Positions 43,401 through 55,481 of a stretch of DNA of 64,000 bases are shown in pieces; the stretch's first letter is position 1; every line of letters begins with the position of its first letter. The notes under the pieces were generated by a model that ran no database searches, was not told the DNA's origin, and saw only the letters and a list, made by a program, of their open reading frames with translations. The DNA lies in contig JYIP02000008.1 of assembly GCA_001051155.2 (NCBI GenBank), forward strand, positions 2,046,001 through 2,110,000, in the 5' to 3' direction. A program made the translations under genes and the position numbers. Source of the DNA: Chrysoporthe austroafricana. Taxonomy: Eukaryota > Ascomycota > Sordariomycetes > Diaporthales > Cryphonectriaceae.

Positions 43401-43893
43401 TTATGCCTCCCCAGCCCTCGTCGCACTCGCATTGGTCGCCCTCGCGTATCTGTCGATGCTCGTTGCCTTTCGCCAATGAACCGCACACTAGCCGTCGGTC
43501 AGCGCATGGGGGAAGCGACACAGGCGGGAGGGAGGCCTGGGGTCGAGGGACGTACGAGGCTCGATGCAGTCGACGCCGCCAAACCCGTCGGGACACGAGC
43601 ACTGGCCGTTGAACGTGTTACATTCTGCGTACTGGCCACAGGTGAACGCGGGCAGGAGGCAGTTGAAGCTGGGGGCGCAGAGAGGGTCAGCTGTCGGGAG
43701 CCCGCCTGGGGATCGAGGGGACGGGAGAGACAGACCATGGCGGGCAGTCCTTCGGGCGGTCATCCATCAGCGCGAGCTGCGCGCGCAGAGCTTCGACGCC
43801 GGCATAGGAGGACGTGTAGTTCGAGAAGGCGGAGGCGGCGCCTGACAGCGCAAGCGCCCCCAGTACGAAGGCGCGGGCTGTCCGCGATGCCAT
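40444..43893 (-). CDS. ADP1: ADP1-like ABCG transporter with EGF-like extracellular region
   Basis: Four exons: 43,893-43,736, 43,668-43,556, 43,487-43,194 and 43,127-40,444. They give 1,082 residues, close to yeast Adp1. A signal peptide ([20 protein letters not shown]) is followed by a cysteine-rich EGF-like extracellular region. It includes [20 protein letters not shown] and [14 protein letters not shown] membrane helix at about 317-340 leads to the cytosolic nucleotide-binding domain: Walker [10 protein letters not shown] (about 404-412), signature ISGGEKRR and Walker [14 protein letters not shown] Ser-rich linker and a six-helix ABC2 domain complete a half-transporter. The first intron donor is GTCTGT, unusual at +3. 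The substrate is not known for this subfamily. Confidence 0.95.
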
Positions 43894-45357
43894 GTTGCAG
43901 AGTGACGAGACTCTCTCTGGGGGGTGGTGGTGAAGAGCCTCGGAGTGTTGGTAGAGGGTGTTCGAAGGTGGCGTGTGCAAGACGGCCAAGGTGTCGGGCA
44001 AGGTGACCTCCAGGATCAAGTGATAAGTCGACTAGGCATGCAATGCAGTGCGATAGACAGGCAGCCTGGATGATCCGCTGACAATGGGCAGCTTGGAGAG
44101 CTCCCCTAGCGGCCGGCTAAATCCACAGCGCCTGTCACTGTCACACGTGGAGAACCATGCTCCTCGCAGGAGGCAGCTCGGTGCCTCGGCGTGCTCGGGT
44201 ACCTGGACATGCCGCTACCAACCCCTCTGCATATGCCATGGAGCAGATGCTCCTCAGGCCCTTGCACGGCTCTCTATGGTCCCAGTGGTCCTCCCAGTAC
44301 AGCCTGGGGTGCTATCTAAGAAGACTGTCTGGTGTGCCACCCGCATGCTGCCCTGCAGAGACGCTCTGTGGTGGTCTGGCCGTGTAAGCCCAGGTATCCT
44401 GTACACTGGCGTGACTGGGCATGACGTATGCTTGTGTGAGTTTACCCCGTACTCTCGGTATAATGATGGGTGGCTGGGCTTGCCGGGCTAATCTCCAGAG
44501 ACAATGCATTTAGCACCGATGGTGGGTCAGACCCGCGCGCAGTCCTTCAACTTCCAGCGAGCACTGCAGCTCTCCGCCTGATCTGCAGCTCGAGTACAAG
44601 ACATTGCTTGAGGCTCTTTCGAGACCGAACTTGCAAGAAACACAGACTCGAGCTGTTAATGCCTCATGGAATGCCCAGAAGTGAGACACAGACTTGCGCA
44701 CTGTATATTTATAGTCTGCTAGCTATCCAGGATGTGAAATGTGCTTATTCTCTAAGGAACTTATTTGATAGCTTTTTTTTTTTTCTTTTCTTTTTTTTCT
44801 CCTTCTTTCTTTCTTAGAAGAGATTTTTCTTCTCTAACTCCTGCACACCTCTCTGCTTCATTCACCGTCTTCTTAATCTTAACTTCTAAAAACAGGCTTC
44901 GCCATGCTGTATCCCAATCTGACTAAGATTAAGAGAAACTTCGGCTGCAGTATCGCGAATTCTGGAGTGGGCTTCCGAGTTGCTCCCCAGCCTTAATCGC
45001 CTGCCCAGTCGAATTGCTAGCCCTTGTTCCTCCTTTCTTGCTATAATGGCTTTGTATCACCCCTCCTGCTATTATTGCTATATTACTTTTGATTAGTAGG
45101 GTATTCTACAATGCCGTAAGCCTTGCGGTCTAATCCCTTGTATTAATGCGCAATCGCGTCCACGCACGGCGTGCGCTAGTTAGTGCGCAGACGAGCGTCT
45201 GCCCGGGCGGCATCCAGCAAGTCGCTGAATACCGTAGACGACCTCCGTAGATAACCTGATATAAGGACGCGGCATTCGTGATCGCGCCACCTCCTCGAAC
45301 TCTACAGGGCCAAATCCTGGGGTCGAACTCTTCTCAATCACCTCCTGTGTCGTCAAA
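43894..45357. other. 1.5-kb divergent promoter region with an A/T-rich block
   Basis: This lies between the ABC transporter and the aminotransferase. The part from about 44,690 to 45,150 is distinctly A/T-rich with a T/C-rich tract (44,772-44,815). It may be a decayed repeat, but no transposon ends were recognised. Confidence 0.5.
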
Positions 45358-46613
45358 ATGGTCAAGATCGAGCCGTTTGCGGTGGAGCAGTGGATGGACG
45401 AGTAGGCACCTCAACCTAAACCCACAATGTCGTCCTCTTTCCTGACCACACCCCAAGGTACGAGAACACGCCGGGCGTCCTCAACATAGCCGAGACCTGC
45501 GCGGCCTCGGTCTCCGTCGAGGACCTCCAGGCGCTCTCGACGGACAAGGCCGGCGCCGGCCCTCTGAACCTGTCCAGGAAGCTCACCTACGGCGCCATCC
45601 GGGGGACGGACGTCCTCCGGCAGCGCGTCGCTGCCCTGTACGCGGAGGAGGACGCCCCCGCGCCGCTGTCGGCCGGCAGCGTCTTGATCACCCAGGGGGC
45701 CATCGCCGCGAACTTCCTGCTGTTCTACACCCTGGTCGGGCCCGGGGACCATGTCATCTGCGTGTACCCTACGTACCAGCAGCTCTACGGCGTGCCGCAG
45801 AGCCTGGGCGCCGAGGTGTCGCTGTGGAGGCTGAAGGAGGAAAATGGCTACGTTCCGGATGTCAGCGAGCTGGGCTCGCTTGTGAGGAGCAACACGAAGA
45901 TGATTGTTATCAACAACCCGAACAACCCGAGCGGCTCGGCCATACCCAAGGCGGTCCTGGGCTCCATCGTCGAGTTCGCGAAGGCTCGCGACATCATCGT
46001 CCTGTGCGACGAGGTCTACCGTCCCCTGTTCCACAGCTTACCCGAGGGGACGGACATGCTGCCGTCGATCCTGTCGTTCGGCTACGAGAAGACCATCTCG
46101 ACCGGCTCCATGTCCAAAGCCTGGGCGCTGGCGGGCATCCGCCTCGGCTGGATTGCCTCGAGGGATCAGAGCGTCATCGAGGCTGTGGCGGGGGCACGAG
46201 ACTATACCACCATCTCGGTGTCCTATTTGGACGACCAGATCGCCAGCTATGCCTTGTCGGATGCCGTGAGGCCGTCTCTGATTGAGCGCAACCTGAAGAT
46301 GGCGAGGACAAATCTGGAGCTGTTGGACAACTTTGTGCGAGAGCACGAAGGCGTGTGCAACTGGGTCAAGCCGACAGCGGGCACGACGGCCTTCATCCAG
46401 TTCACCAGCAAGGGGAAGCCGGTGGACGACGAGGCATTCTGTCTGGATGTGCTCGAGAAGACGAAGGCCATGTTTCTGCCAGGCACGAAGTGCTTCGGTC
46501 ATGGCAAGGACTTTCACGGCCACGTCCGCATAGGATATGTGGGCGAGACGGCAGTGCTGAAGGAGGCGCTAGCGAGGCTTGGGACCTATGTTGACGAACA
46601 CTTGTCACCATGA
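45358..46613 (+). CDS. PLP-dependent class I/II aminotransferase
   Basis: Two exons, 45,358-45,401 and 45,458-46,613, give 399 residues, a full-length fold-type I aminotransferase. Conserved features are NPNNPSGSAIPK (about 168-179), CDEVYRPL (Asp about 199 contacts the PLP ring nitrogen), the Schiff-base lysine in STGSMSKAWALAG (about 235) and the Arg of GIRLGW just after it. The intron is 56 nt with an AAG acceptor, and splits a Glu codon of the motif WMDEYENTPG. The amino donor cannot be told from sequence; similarity is to the branch annotated as generic aspartate/kynurenine-type aminotransferases. Confidence 0.9.
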
Positions 46614-47723
46614 AGTCCTATACGACGCATCTCCTGGAGCTCACCGCATCGCGGCAAGAACTCGGACCAGTCTTAGCTCTAGGCTTGAGAGCTGTGAAAG
46701 GCTGCCTTGTCGATCAAGGGAATCACAAGGTCTGTCGCCGAGAGTCGAAAATTTCAAGGCCCTCTCGGCGAGCGGGCCACTGGCTACAGAGAAGACGCCG
46801 AGAAGGTCTAAGTGACTACACGTCAGCACAACGAGTAGATACGTCGAGACAATCGAATTTTCTTCAAAGCTCGGACCGTGACTCCATAGTCTGGGCAAGC
46901 GATGAGCCAAGACGCCGGTGTGACTCGAGAAATCGCTGATGTACCACGATGACTGAAGCGCGTCGGGCGGTTGTAAAAGCTGAATCGACGAAAACAAATC
47001 CTTAGAGAAGTCTGCTACGGACTTCGTCGGGCTTGCCACCGTAGGATCGCCTAGGACTGTGGAACTTCAGCAGAGCCCATTTGACATGGCAGTGACGACC
47101 CCTGAGGAGGATCATAAAATCTTCTCCACTAGGTTTCTCGCCGGGTTTCAAAAACCCGTCCATGCCTTTCCGTTTCTGTCAGATCTGAAGCGCTTGTGAT
47201 CGTCAATGCCAGCTCGACTGCCCCGTATCCTGACCAAGCGTCCAAGCCATCTGAGTCGAAATCACAAGTCGCCCGTGCCAACACTCTCTATCCTTGGCGT
47301 CCATCTTGGCGTGTTCTTGGAAAGCTCCCCATTCACTTGGCCAGTTCTTGGATTCTCGTAATTTTTCTCTACCAGACAATTTCATTCGTTCCATCCCAGC
47401 TGTTTGACTGTCATTCTCATCTCCTGCGCCTCAACTGCTGTGTTTACCAAGGTTTTGTCGAGCCGGGCTTTCACCCAAGACTCCTCGGTTCGCTTGGTTG
47501 TCTGAGCTTGCGGAAGCCTTGACATTCGTTTTGCTTTCGGCCTCTGTTTTTCATGTCGATCCGGCTGAACTCATATTCTATTTCTTTTTCACAGTCTCCA
47601 TCGACCTGTACCGGGTAGGGGGGGCAGCTTCTTCACACAGCCCTCTGCCCTCTGCGCAACCACTCGACATTCTTTGTGCAGGTCAACTCAACCACCAGCC
47701 TGACGCCAGAAGAAAAGGGGAGG
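46614..47723. other. 1.1-kb spacer before the aspartic protease
   Basis: It holds the protease promoter and leader. Small open frames on both strands show no domain or codon pattern that would support a gene. Confidence 0.6.
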
Positions 47724-49240
47724 ATGAGGGATGCAGCCTTCTCGGCTGCTGCCGCTGTGGGCCTGCTGGCCCCTGTAGTCCATGGCGCGGGCGTTGTGCA
47801 GTGGGATATACACAAGAAACACCACCCAAAGCCAAGAATGAGGGAACGAGCAACTGGATATCAGCAGGAGGTCATCGAAAATTCCATCGCTAGAGGCGGA
47901 TACTTTGCGACCTGTACTGTGGGAACGCCTGGTCAGGATGTCGTACTGCAGCTGGACACGGGGTCCAGTGACATCTGGATACCGTGGTATCAAGCGAGTG
48001 TGTGCGATCAAGGCGAATGCACACTTGGGACCTGTAGGTACGGGGGCTGCTCTCGTAGTCGTTCTTTGTGTTGGCTAACCTCTGGCTGTCAGTCAATCCC
48101 AACAAATCGTCAACGTACGACAACGCCCGCCCGGGCGAATTTGAGATCGCTTATGTGGATGGAAGTTACTCAAAGGGTGACTACTTCACGGACGTTTTCA
48201 GTATCGCAAACATAACCGTGTCGAATCTGACCATGGGACTGGGCAGGGACACGACCATCCCCTACGGACTTGTTGGGGTGGGATATGCCGCCAATGAGGC
48301 TATCATCAGTACCGAGGAATCCCTCTCGGCGGAATACGCGAATCTGCCGGCGTTGATGATGGACCAGGGCGTGATTGCGACGAACGCATACAGCTTATGG
48401 CTGAACGACCTCGACGCGAGTACAGGCAGTATCCTCTTCGGCGGCATAGACACGCAAAAGTACGTGGGCGACTTGACGAGAATCCCCATCGTCAAGGATG
48501 ACGAATCGAACGAATATGACTCCTTCATCGTCGCGCTCACGTCGATACATGCTGTCAGCTCTAGCGGTACCGACAAACTGTCATCGCACGACTCGCCCAT
48601 CCAGGTCGTGCTTGATTCGGGCACGACCCTCAGCTACCTGCCCCCGGACTTGGCGCAAGAGATCTGGACGGAGGCGGGCGCAATTTACAGCGCATCAGCA
48701 GGACTGGCGGTCATCCCGTGTAGGATGCAGAAGAGCACGGGGTACTTCTCCTTCACCTTCGCGGGGAAGGGCGGTCCGACGGTCAACGTCACAATGGATG
48801 AGCTTGTGCTGGACCTCGTCCTCAGCGGCCCGCCGCTGACCTTTACGTCTGGCAGGTACATGGGTGAGGAGGTGTGCGAGTTTGGAATCCAGAACGCCAC
48901 GGGCATTAACCTGCTCGGCGACACGTTCTTGCGCAGCGCCTACGTGGTGTACGACCTGATGAACAACGAGATCGGCATCGCGCCGACCGACTTCAACGCG
49001 ACAGAGTCGAACATTGTGACCTTTGCTAGCCGGGGCGCCGTCATCCCGTCTGCCACCCTGGCGCCCAACCAGAGCCTGGCGACGAGCGCGGCGGAGTTCT
49101 CGCAGCCAGCTTTTGCGGCCGCGGCGGGTTTCTCAAACGGAACCAGCAGTGCCGGCTCGGCGGGCGTCTCTCGAGGTCTCGGGCTGTCGAGCGCTGTGTT
49201 GGCTGTGGCTATTGTGGGAGGGGCTGCCCTGCTCCTGTGA
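47724..49240 (+). CDS. GPI-anchored pepsin-like aspartic protease (yapsin/SAP type)
   Basis: Two exons, 47,724-48,033 and 48,093-49,240, give 485 residues. A signal peptide (MRDAAFSAAAAVGLLAPVVH) and a short propeptide precede the two-lobed pepsin fold. The catalytic aspartates are in LDTGSSDIWIP (Asp about 78) and VLDSGTTLSYL (Asp about 278). GTFNPNKSSTY and the flap-region pattern are typical of yapsins. The Ser/Ala-rich C-terminus ends in a hydrophobic tail (SSAVLAVAIVGGAALLL) for GPI attachment. The intron is 59 nt (donor GTAGGT, CTAAC branch site), phase 1. The enzyme probably processes cell-wall or secreted proteins at the cell surface. Confidence 0.94.
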
Positions 49241-50062
49241 GGTCCGGGGAGGCGAGTGCTAGTGCGAACAGATCCTCCGCGCTCTTCCTACCCATCGCGT
49301 TTGGTTTTCATGCATGAACAGATACCCCTTGTTACGAATGACTGGAGTCACAGTCGGGGCATACCATTATCAAAGGTCTTTACGCAGCATTTTACGGCGT
49401 TCAGGTAAGGGGGAAGTAGGGGGTCAAAACTTGATAGCATGGATTAGTCAATCTGAGGAATACTAGTCGATGGACATAGGCCGTAGGAGCACATAGCCTC
49501 CTGTGTGCATGACGAGCAGACCAAGATGTTCAGCACTCGGCGCCTGGTCGATCGTCGGCAGGTCCAGCGTCAAAAAGGACGTCGGGAACTCTGGCGGCGA
49601 TCCTGACGCTCACGATGCCCTGGCACCGACTCGGCTCGCTACAGTAAACTCATGAGCGCCTGGACTGACTGCTGCTTCCACTTACTGGGCAGTGTCTAAT
49701 AACGTTGTGTGCTAATAAGCTCCGAGGGATGGTTTCGAGAAAATCCCCACAGGTTGGCATTTGACCAAGAGTATAGAGTATATCCGGGTACGTATGACGA
49801 TCAGGCAGTTGATGTGCTTTAATATCGTCTTATATAGTATAATTGCTGCTATCTAAGTAACGGACGAAAGCCAATAGGCGCGTCGATGACAGGGGGATCA
49901 TCAGGTCGAGGACCAGCGCCAATCAGGACATGGGTGATCCCTGCAGTCTGCCTGCCGGGCGTTCAAAAAATTGTTCGGATCAAGAAGACTTACACGAGCG
50001 CGCCATGGCTCCCTCGCACGACATTCCTTCTCTCCACCACCTTCTCCCATGAGTCCGCGAAG
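49241..50062. other. Spacer before MEF1
   Basis: 822 bases, A/T-richer than the flanking genes, with no recognised gene. The MEF1 promoter lies at its right end. Confidence 0.65.
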
Positions 50063-52544
50063 ATGAGGGCGTCTAGAGCCGTGGCCGTCCTGGGCGACGG
50101 TCGCATCCTCAGCTCGAGCCCTGGGGCGAGGCTGCTGAGCCTGGGCTGCCGCCCGGCGAGTTCAGAGGCGCCGCGAAAATGGCAACAGCCGATCCGATTC
50201 GAGTGCGCGAGGTCCTTCAGCCAGACTCCCCACAGGGGCGCTGCTCTCAATGCCGCCCAGGAAGCGTATGTATGCCCTGTTGTGCTTGGTGATTTGGATT
50301 AGTCCACTGATTTCTCTGTCCTACAGTCTCAAGGCTGCGAAAGATGCCGCGAACCTCTCCCCCGAGGTCGTCAGGGAGCGCATGAGCCCTGAAGAGAGGA
50401 AGCGGCTGTCCATGGTTCGAAATATTGGCATTGCGGTATGGGAAATACTTCAGTCTCCGGGATTGTGTGGAAAAATAGCTGACTGGAACGCAGGCACACA
50501 TCGACAGCGGTAAGACGACATGTACGGAACGGGTTCTCTTCTACACCGGCAGGATCAAGTCGATCCACGAGGTTCGAGGTCGTGACAGTGTCGGCGCGAA
50601 GATGGACTCTATGGAATTGGAACGCGAACGAGGAATCACCATCCAATCCGCTGCGACATTCTGCGACTGGGTCAAAAAGGAAGACGGAAAAGACGAAACC
50701 TACCACATCAACCTGATCGATACCCCTGGTCACGTCGACTTCACGATCGAGGTCGAGCGCGCGCTGCGAGTCCTGGATGGTGCTGTCATGATCCTGTGCG
50801 CCGTCTCGGGCGTCCAGAGTCAGACCATCACCGTCGACAGGCAGATGAAACGGTACAACGTCCCCCGGATTAGCTTCGTCAACAAGATGGATCGTATGGG
50901 TGCCAACCCCTTCAAGGCGGTTGAGCAGATCAACTCCAAGCTTAGGTTCCCCGCTGCTGCCATCCAGATCCCCATCGGCTCCGAGAAGGAGTTCGAGGGC
51001 GTGGTCGACCTGATCAACATGCGGGCTATCCGGAATGACGGCCACCGAGGTGTTCAGCTCAAGGTCTCCGACCAGATCCCCGAGGACCTCAAGGAACTCG
51101 CCCAGCAGAAGCGCCAGGAGCTCATCGAGAAGCTTGCGGACGTTGATGACGAGATCGCCGAGATCTTCCTTGACGAGCGGACGCCTACGCCCGAGCAGAT
51201 CAAGGCCGCCATCCGCCGCGCCACCATCGACCTCAAGTTCACTCCGGTACTGATGGGCACCGCCCTCGGCGACAAGTCCATCCAGCCCATGCTCGACGCC
51301 GTCTGCGACTTCCTGCCTAACCCCTCTGATGTTGAGAATATGGCGCTCGACCGCTCCCAGAAGGAGAAGCCTGTGCAGCTTGTGCCGTACAACGCGCTCC
51401 CCTTCGTCGGCCTGGCCTTCAAGCTCGAGGAGAACCCCTACGGCCAGCTCACCTACATGCGCGTGTACCAGGGCTCCCTGAAGAAGGGCAGCTACCTGTT
51501 CAACTCGCGCACCGGCAAGAAGGTCCGCGTCCCGCGTATCGTGCGCATGCACTCCAACGACATGGAGGACGTGTCGGAGATCGGCGCGGGCGAGATCTGC
51601 GCCGTGTTCGGCGTCGACTGCGCCTCCGGCGACACCTTCACCGACGGCAACCTCCCCTACACGATGAGCTCCATGTACGTCCCCGACGCGGTCATGTCGC
51701 TGTCCATCAAGCCCAAGCGCAGCAGCGACGCGGACCCCTTCTCCAAGGCCATGAACCGCTTCCAGCGCGAGGACCCCACGTTCCGGCTGACGGTGGACGA
51801 GGAGTCCGAGGAGACCATCATCTCCGGCATGGGCGAGCTGCACCTGGAGGTCTACGTCGAGCGCCTGCGCCGCGAGTACAAGGTCGACTGCGAGACGGGC
51901 CAGCCCCGCGTAGCCTACCGCGAGACCATCACCCGGCGCGCCGACTTCGACTACCTGCTGAAGAAGCAGACGGGCGGGCCTGGTGACTTCGCGCGCGTGA
52001 TGGGCTTCATCGAGCCGTACACCGAGGAGGCCGAGAAGAACCACTACGAGTCCCAGGTCGTCGGCGGGACGATCCCCGACAAGTTCCTGTCGGCCTGCGG
52101 CAAGGGATTCGAGCTGGGCTGCGAGCAGGGCCCCCTCCTGGGCCACAAGGTCATCGGCTGCAAGCTCGTCGTCAACGACGGCGCGACGCACGTGACGGAC
52201 TCGTCCGACTACGCCTTCCAGATGGCCACGCAGGCGGCGTTCCGCAAGGCCTTCAAGGACGCCGGCGGCACGGTGCTCGAGCCGCTGATGAAGACGACCA
52301 TCACGGCGCCCAACGAGTTCCAGGGCAACATCATCATGCTGATGAACAAGCGCGGCACCATCCTCGACACCGAGATCGGCCCCGAGGACTTCACGCTCAT
52401 CGCCGACTGCTCGCTCAACGCCATGTTCGGCTTCAGCTCGCACCTGCGCGCCGCAACGCAGGGCAAGGGCGAGTTCAGCATGGAGTTCAGCCACTACGCG
52501 CCGGCACCGCCGCAGCTGCAGTACGTCCATTTCCCCCTCCCTTT

Positions 52545-52584
<40 letters not shown>

Positions 52585-52770
52585 CTCTTTTTTACACTTT
52601 TACATTTTTTATCTTTTCGCTGAGGTACCCATCCCCCCACAGACCAAAACAAAAGTCAGAAAACACAGCCNGGGCCCCCCCCCCGGGGGGGCGGGGCGGT
52701 TCTCGGAGGGGTTTCCCCCCCCCCCCGCCGCCCCCCCCCCCCCTCGATTCCTCCCCTTCCCCCCCCCCTT

Positions 52771-52804
<34 letters not shown>

Positions 52805-52891
52805 CTTTTCCAGTGCTCAGAGCAGACACTAATTTCAACTCGCAGGAAGGAACTCATCGCCAAGTACGAGAAAGAGAAGTTTGGCAAATAG
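50063..52891 (+). CDS. MEF1: Mitochondrial translation elongation factor G (EF-G1)
   Basis: Four exons: 50,063-50,265, 50,327-50,435, 50,494-52,520 and 52,846-52,891. They give 794 residues, as expected for Mef1. EF-G moves tRNAs and mRNA on mitoribosomes during translocation. A basic presequence ([15 protein letters not shown] onward) precedes the GTPase: G1 AHIDSGKTT (about 105-113), switch [13 protein letters not shown] and NKMDRMG. Domains II-V follow, ending in [12 protein letters not shown] and, after the last intron, [14 protein letters not shown]. The last intron is nominally 325 nt but contains the N at 52,671 and echoed flank sequence; its true size is probably near 100 nt. The last exon adds only 15 codons and could be missed by automatic prediction. 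Confidence 0.95.
52547..52804. other. Assembly artefact inside the last MEF1 intron
   Basis: Two T-runs (52,547-52,584 and 52,773-52,804) bracket the N at 52,671. Sequence after the first run is an error-rich echo of the true exon-4 region (TTCGCTGAGGTACCCATC compared with CTCGCAGGAAGGAACTCATC). Sequence before the second run is a C-rich echo of the sequence before the first. Confidence 0.8.
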
Positions 52892-53613
52892 AGGATGCGC
52901 GCCTGGGCGGCGGGGGAGACTTTCCGGGCCCGCGGGCATCCCGGCGGCCCGCGGAACACAATATAGACGATCTAGAAATGTACAATACGACGCGTGCGCG
53001 CCTGGGTATATAGACCGGCGCGGATCTGTATCCTATCATAAACCGCGGCGGAGATCGGGAGAGGCGGGGATACTGGGCGGAGGCCAGGTGGGAGGCTGTC
53101 GTGATCATAAACGTGTATATCCTAGCGAGGCCGCAAGAGAAAATTGGACAGAAACCCATCCTCACTCACAGACCTGGACCCCCCCGGTCGCCAAGCCTTC
53201 GTTTCTCACCGCCGTCAGAACCTCTGCAGACCGGAAGGGGCTGTGTAGAAGGCCGGAACGGAGGCTAGCCCGACGGTGTGTAGCTGTCTGTTAGCGTTCA
53301 AAGGCCAGTGTGCTTAGAATGAGTAGTTTTCCAATGTGTGTTTGGCCAGCTTATTGTCGAAAGCCTGTTACCTGACCGTGATGCCAACCAAGGCGCGACT
53401 TTCTTTGACTACGAGTGCGATTGATGAATGCTGTGCTGAGGTGATGATCGACCGGACTTGTCAAGGGAAAACAAGGGCGGGGCGAGAAAGGTTGGATAGA
53501 GAGAGGCCAGGTAGATGCAGAAATCCGGTCATGTAATTTTGGTATCCGTTTTATCTAGCGCCCACACGCCCTATTTTTTTGCCACACACGCCTACATATA
53601 CATATGCACGAGC
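52892..53613. other. Convergent 3' spacer of MEF1 and LYS12
   Basis: 722 bases without a recognised gene. Confidence 0.7.
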
Positions 53614-54795
<1,182 letters not shown>

Positions 54796-55481
54796 GCTGA
54801 GGTCAATTGGCCCTGGGGGGTACCTAGGATGGTGAGGATGAGGAGGACGACGACGACGAGCAGGAGGCGTGCTGGCGCGGGAGGAAGGAAAAGATCGAGG
54901 CCATCCTCAACACTCGCCAGACAAAAAGTTCTCTAGAGCTTGTCCTCTGACGTGGGGCCGCAGACGGAGCAGGTTCCGGGGTCGGACCGCAGGTCAGGCC
55001 AGGCTAGGCGACGCGTGCCAGGCCCGGGGGCCGAGTAGCGCAGCTTACCTGCTGCGGCTAGGCCGATCGCGGTCGTCTACCTAGTACCTACTGACACGGT
55101 ACGTACTCAGTAGTAAGTAGGATAGCAGGTCCCGCAGGTCTTAAATAGAGAGTATAGTAGTACTATGTACAGTGAAAGGCGTAACGGTTTTCGCCAAATT
55201 TCCATTTAACAGCTTTAGTAGTAGTGGTGTGGATATATAACATTTCGGTGCTGACTTTCCCGACACTCTTGCGGCGCAGCATTAATCCCCGCTTTGGTGT
55301 TGGCGATGCTGCTCAGCCCCCGTGCTTCTACACCCCATCTCCGCGGTCTTGAGCATCACCGGCTGATCAACGTCCTTCATAACAGAGACAATAATATCGG
55401 TATGATCGCAGTGAGCAAACTTCTCTGGCTAAAAGGCCTTCGGATACTGACAACGCACCAGGTTGCTCTGAAGCCTTGACG
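54796..55481. other. Spacer between LYS12 and the NLR-like gene
   Basis: It contains the LYS12 promoter, a GTAC-rich tract (about 55,080-55,170) and the left inverted repeat (55,167-55,232). The NLR-like gene promoter must overlap or follow that repeat. Confidence 0.65.
55167..55232 (+). repeat. Left inverted repeat of the NLR-like locus
   Basis: It starts GTACAGTGAAAGGCG and ends CTTTAGTAGTAGTGGTGTGG. It matches the reverse complement of 59,180-59,246 at about 80%, with most differences being C/T transitions. Confidence 0.85.
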
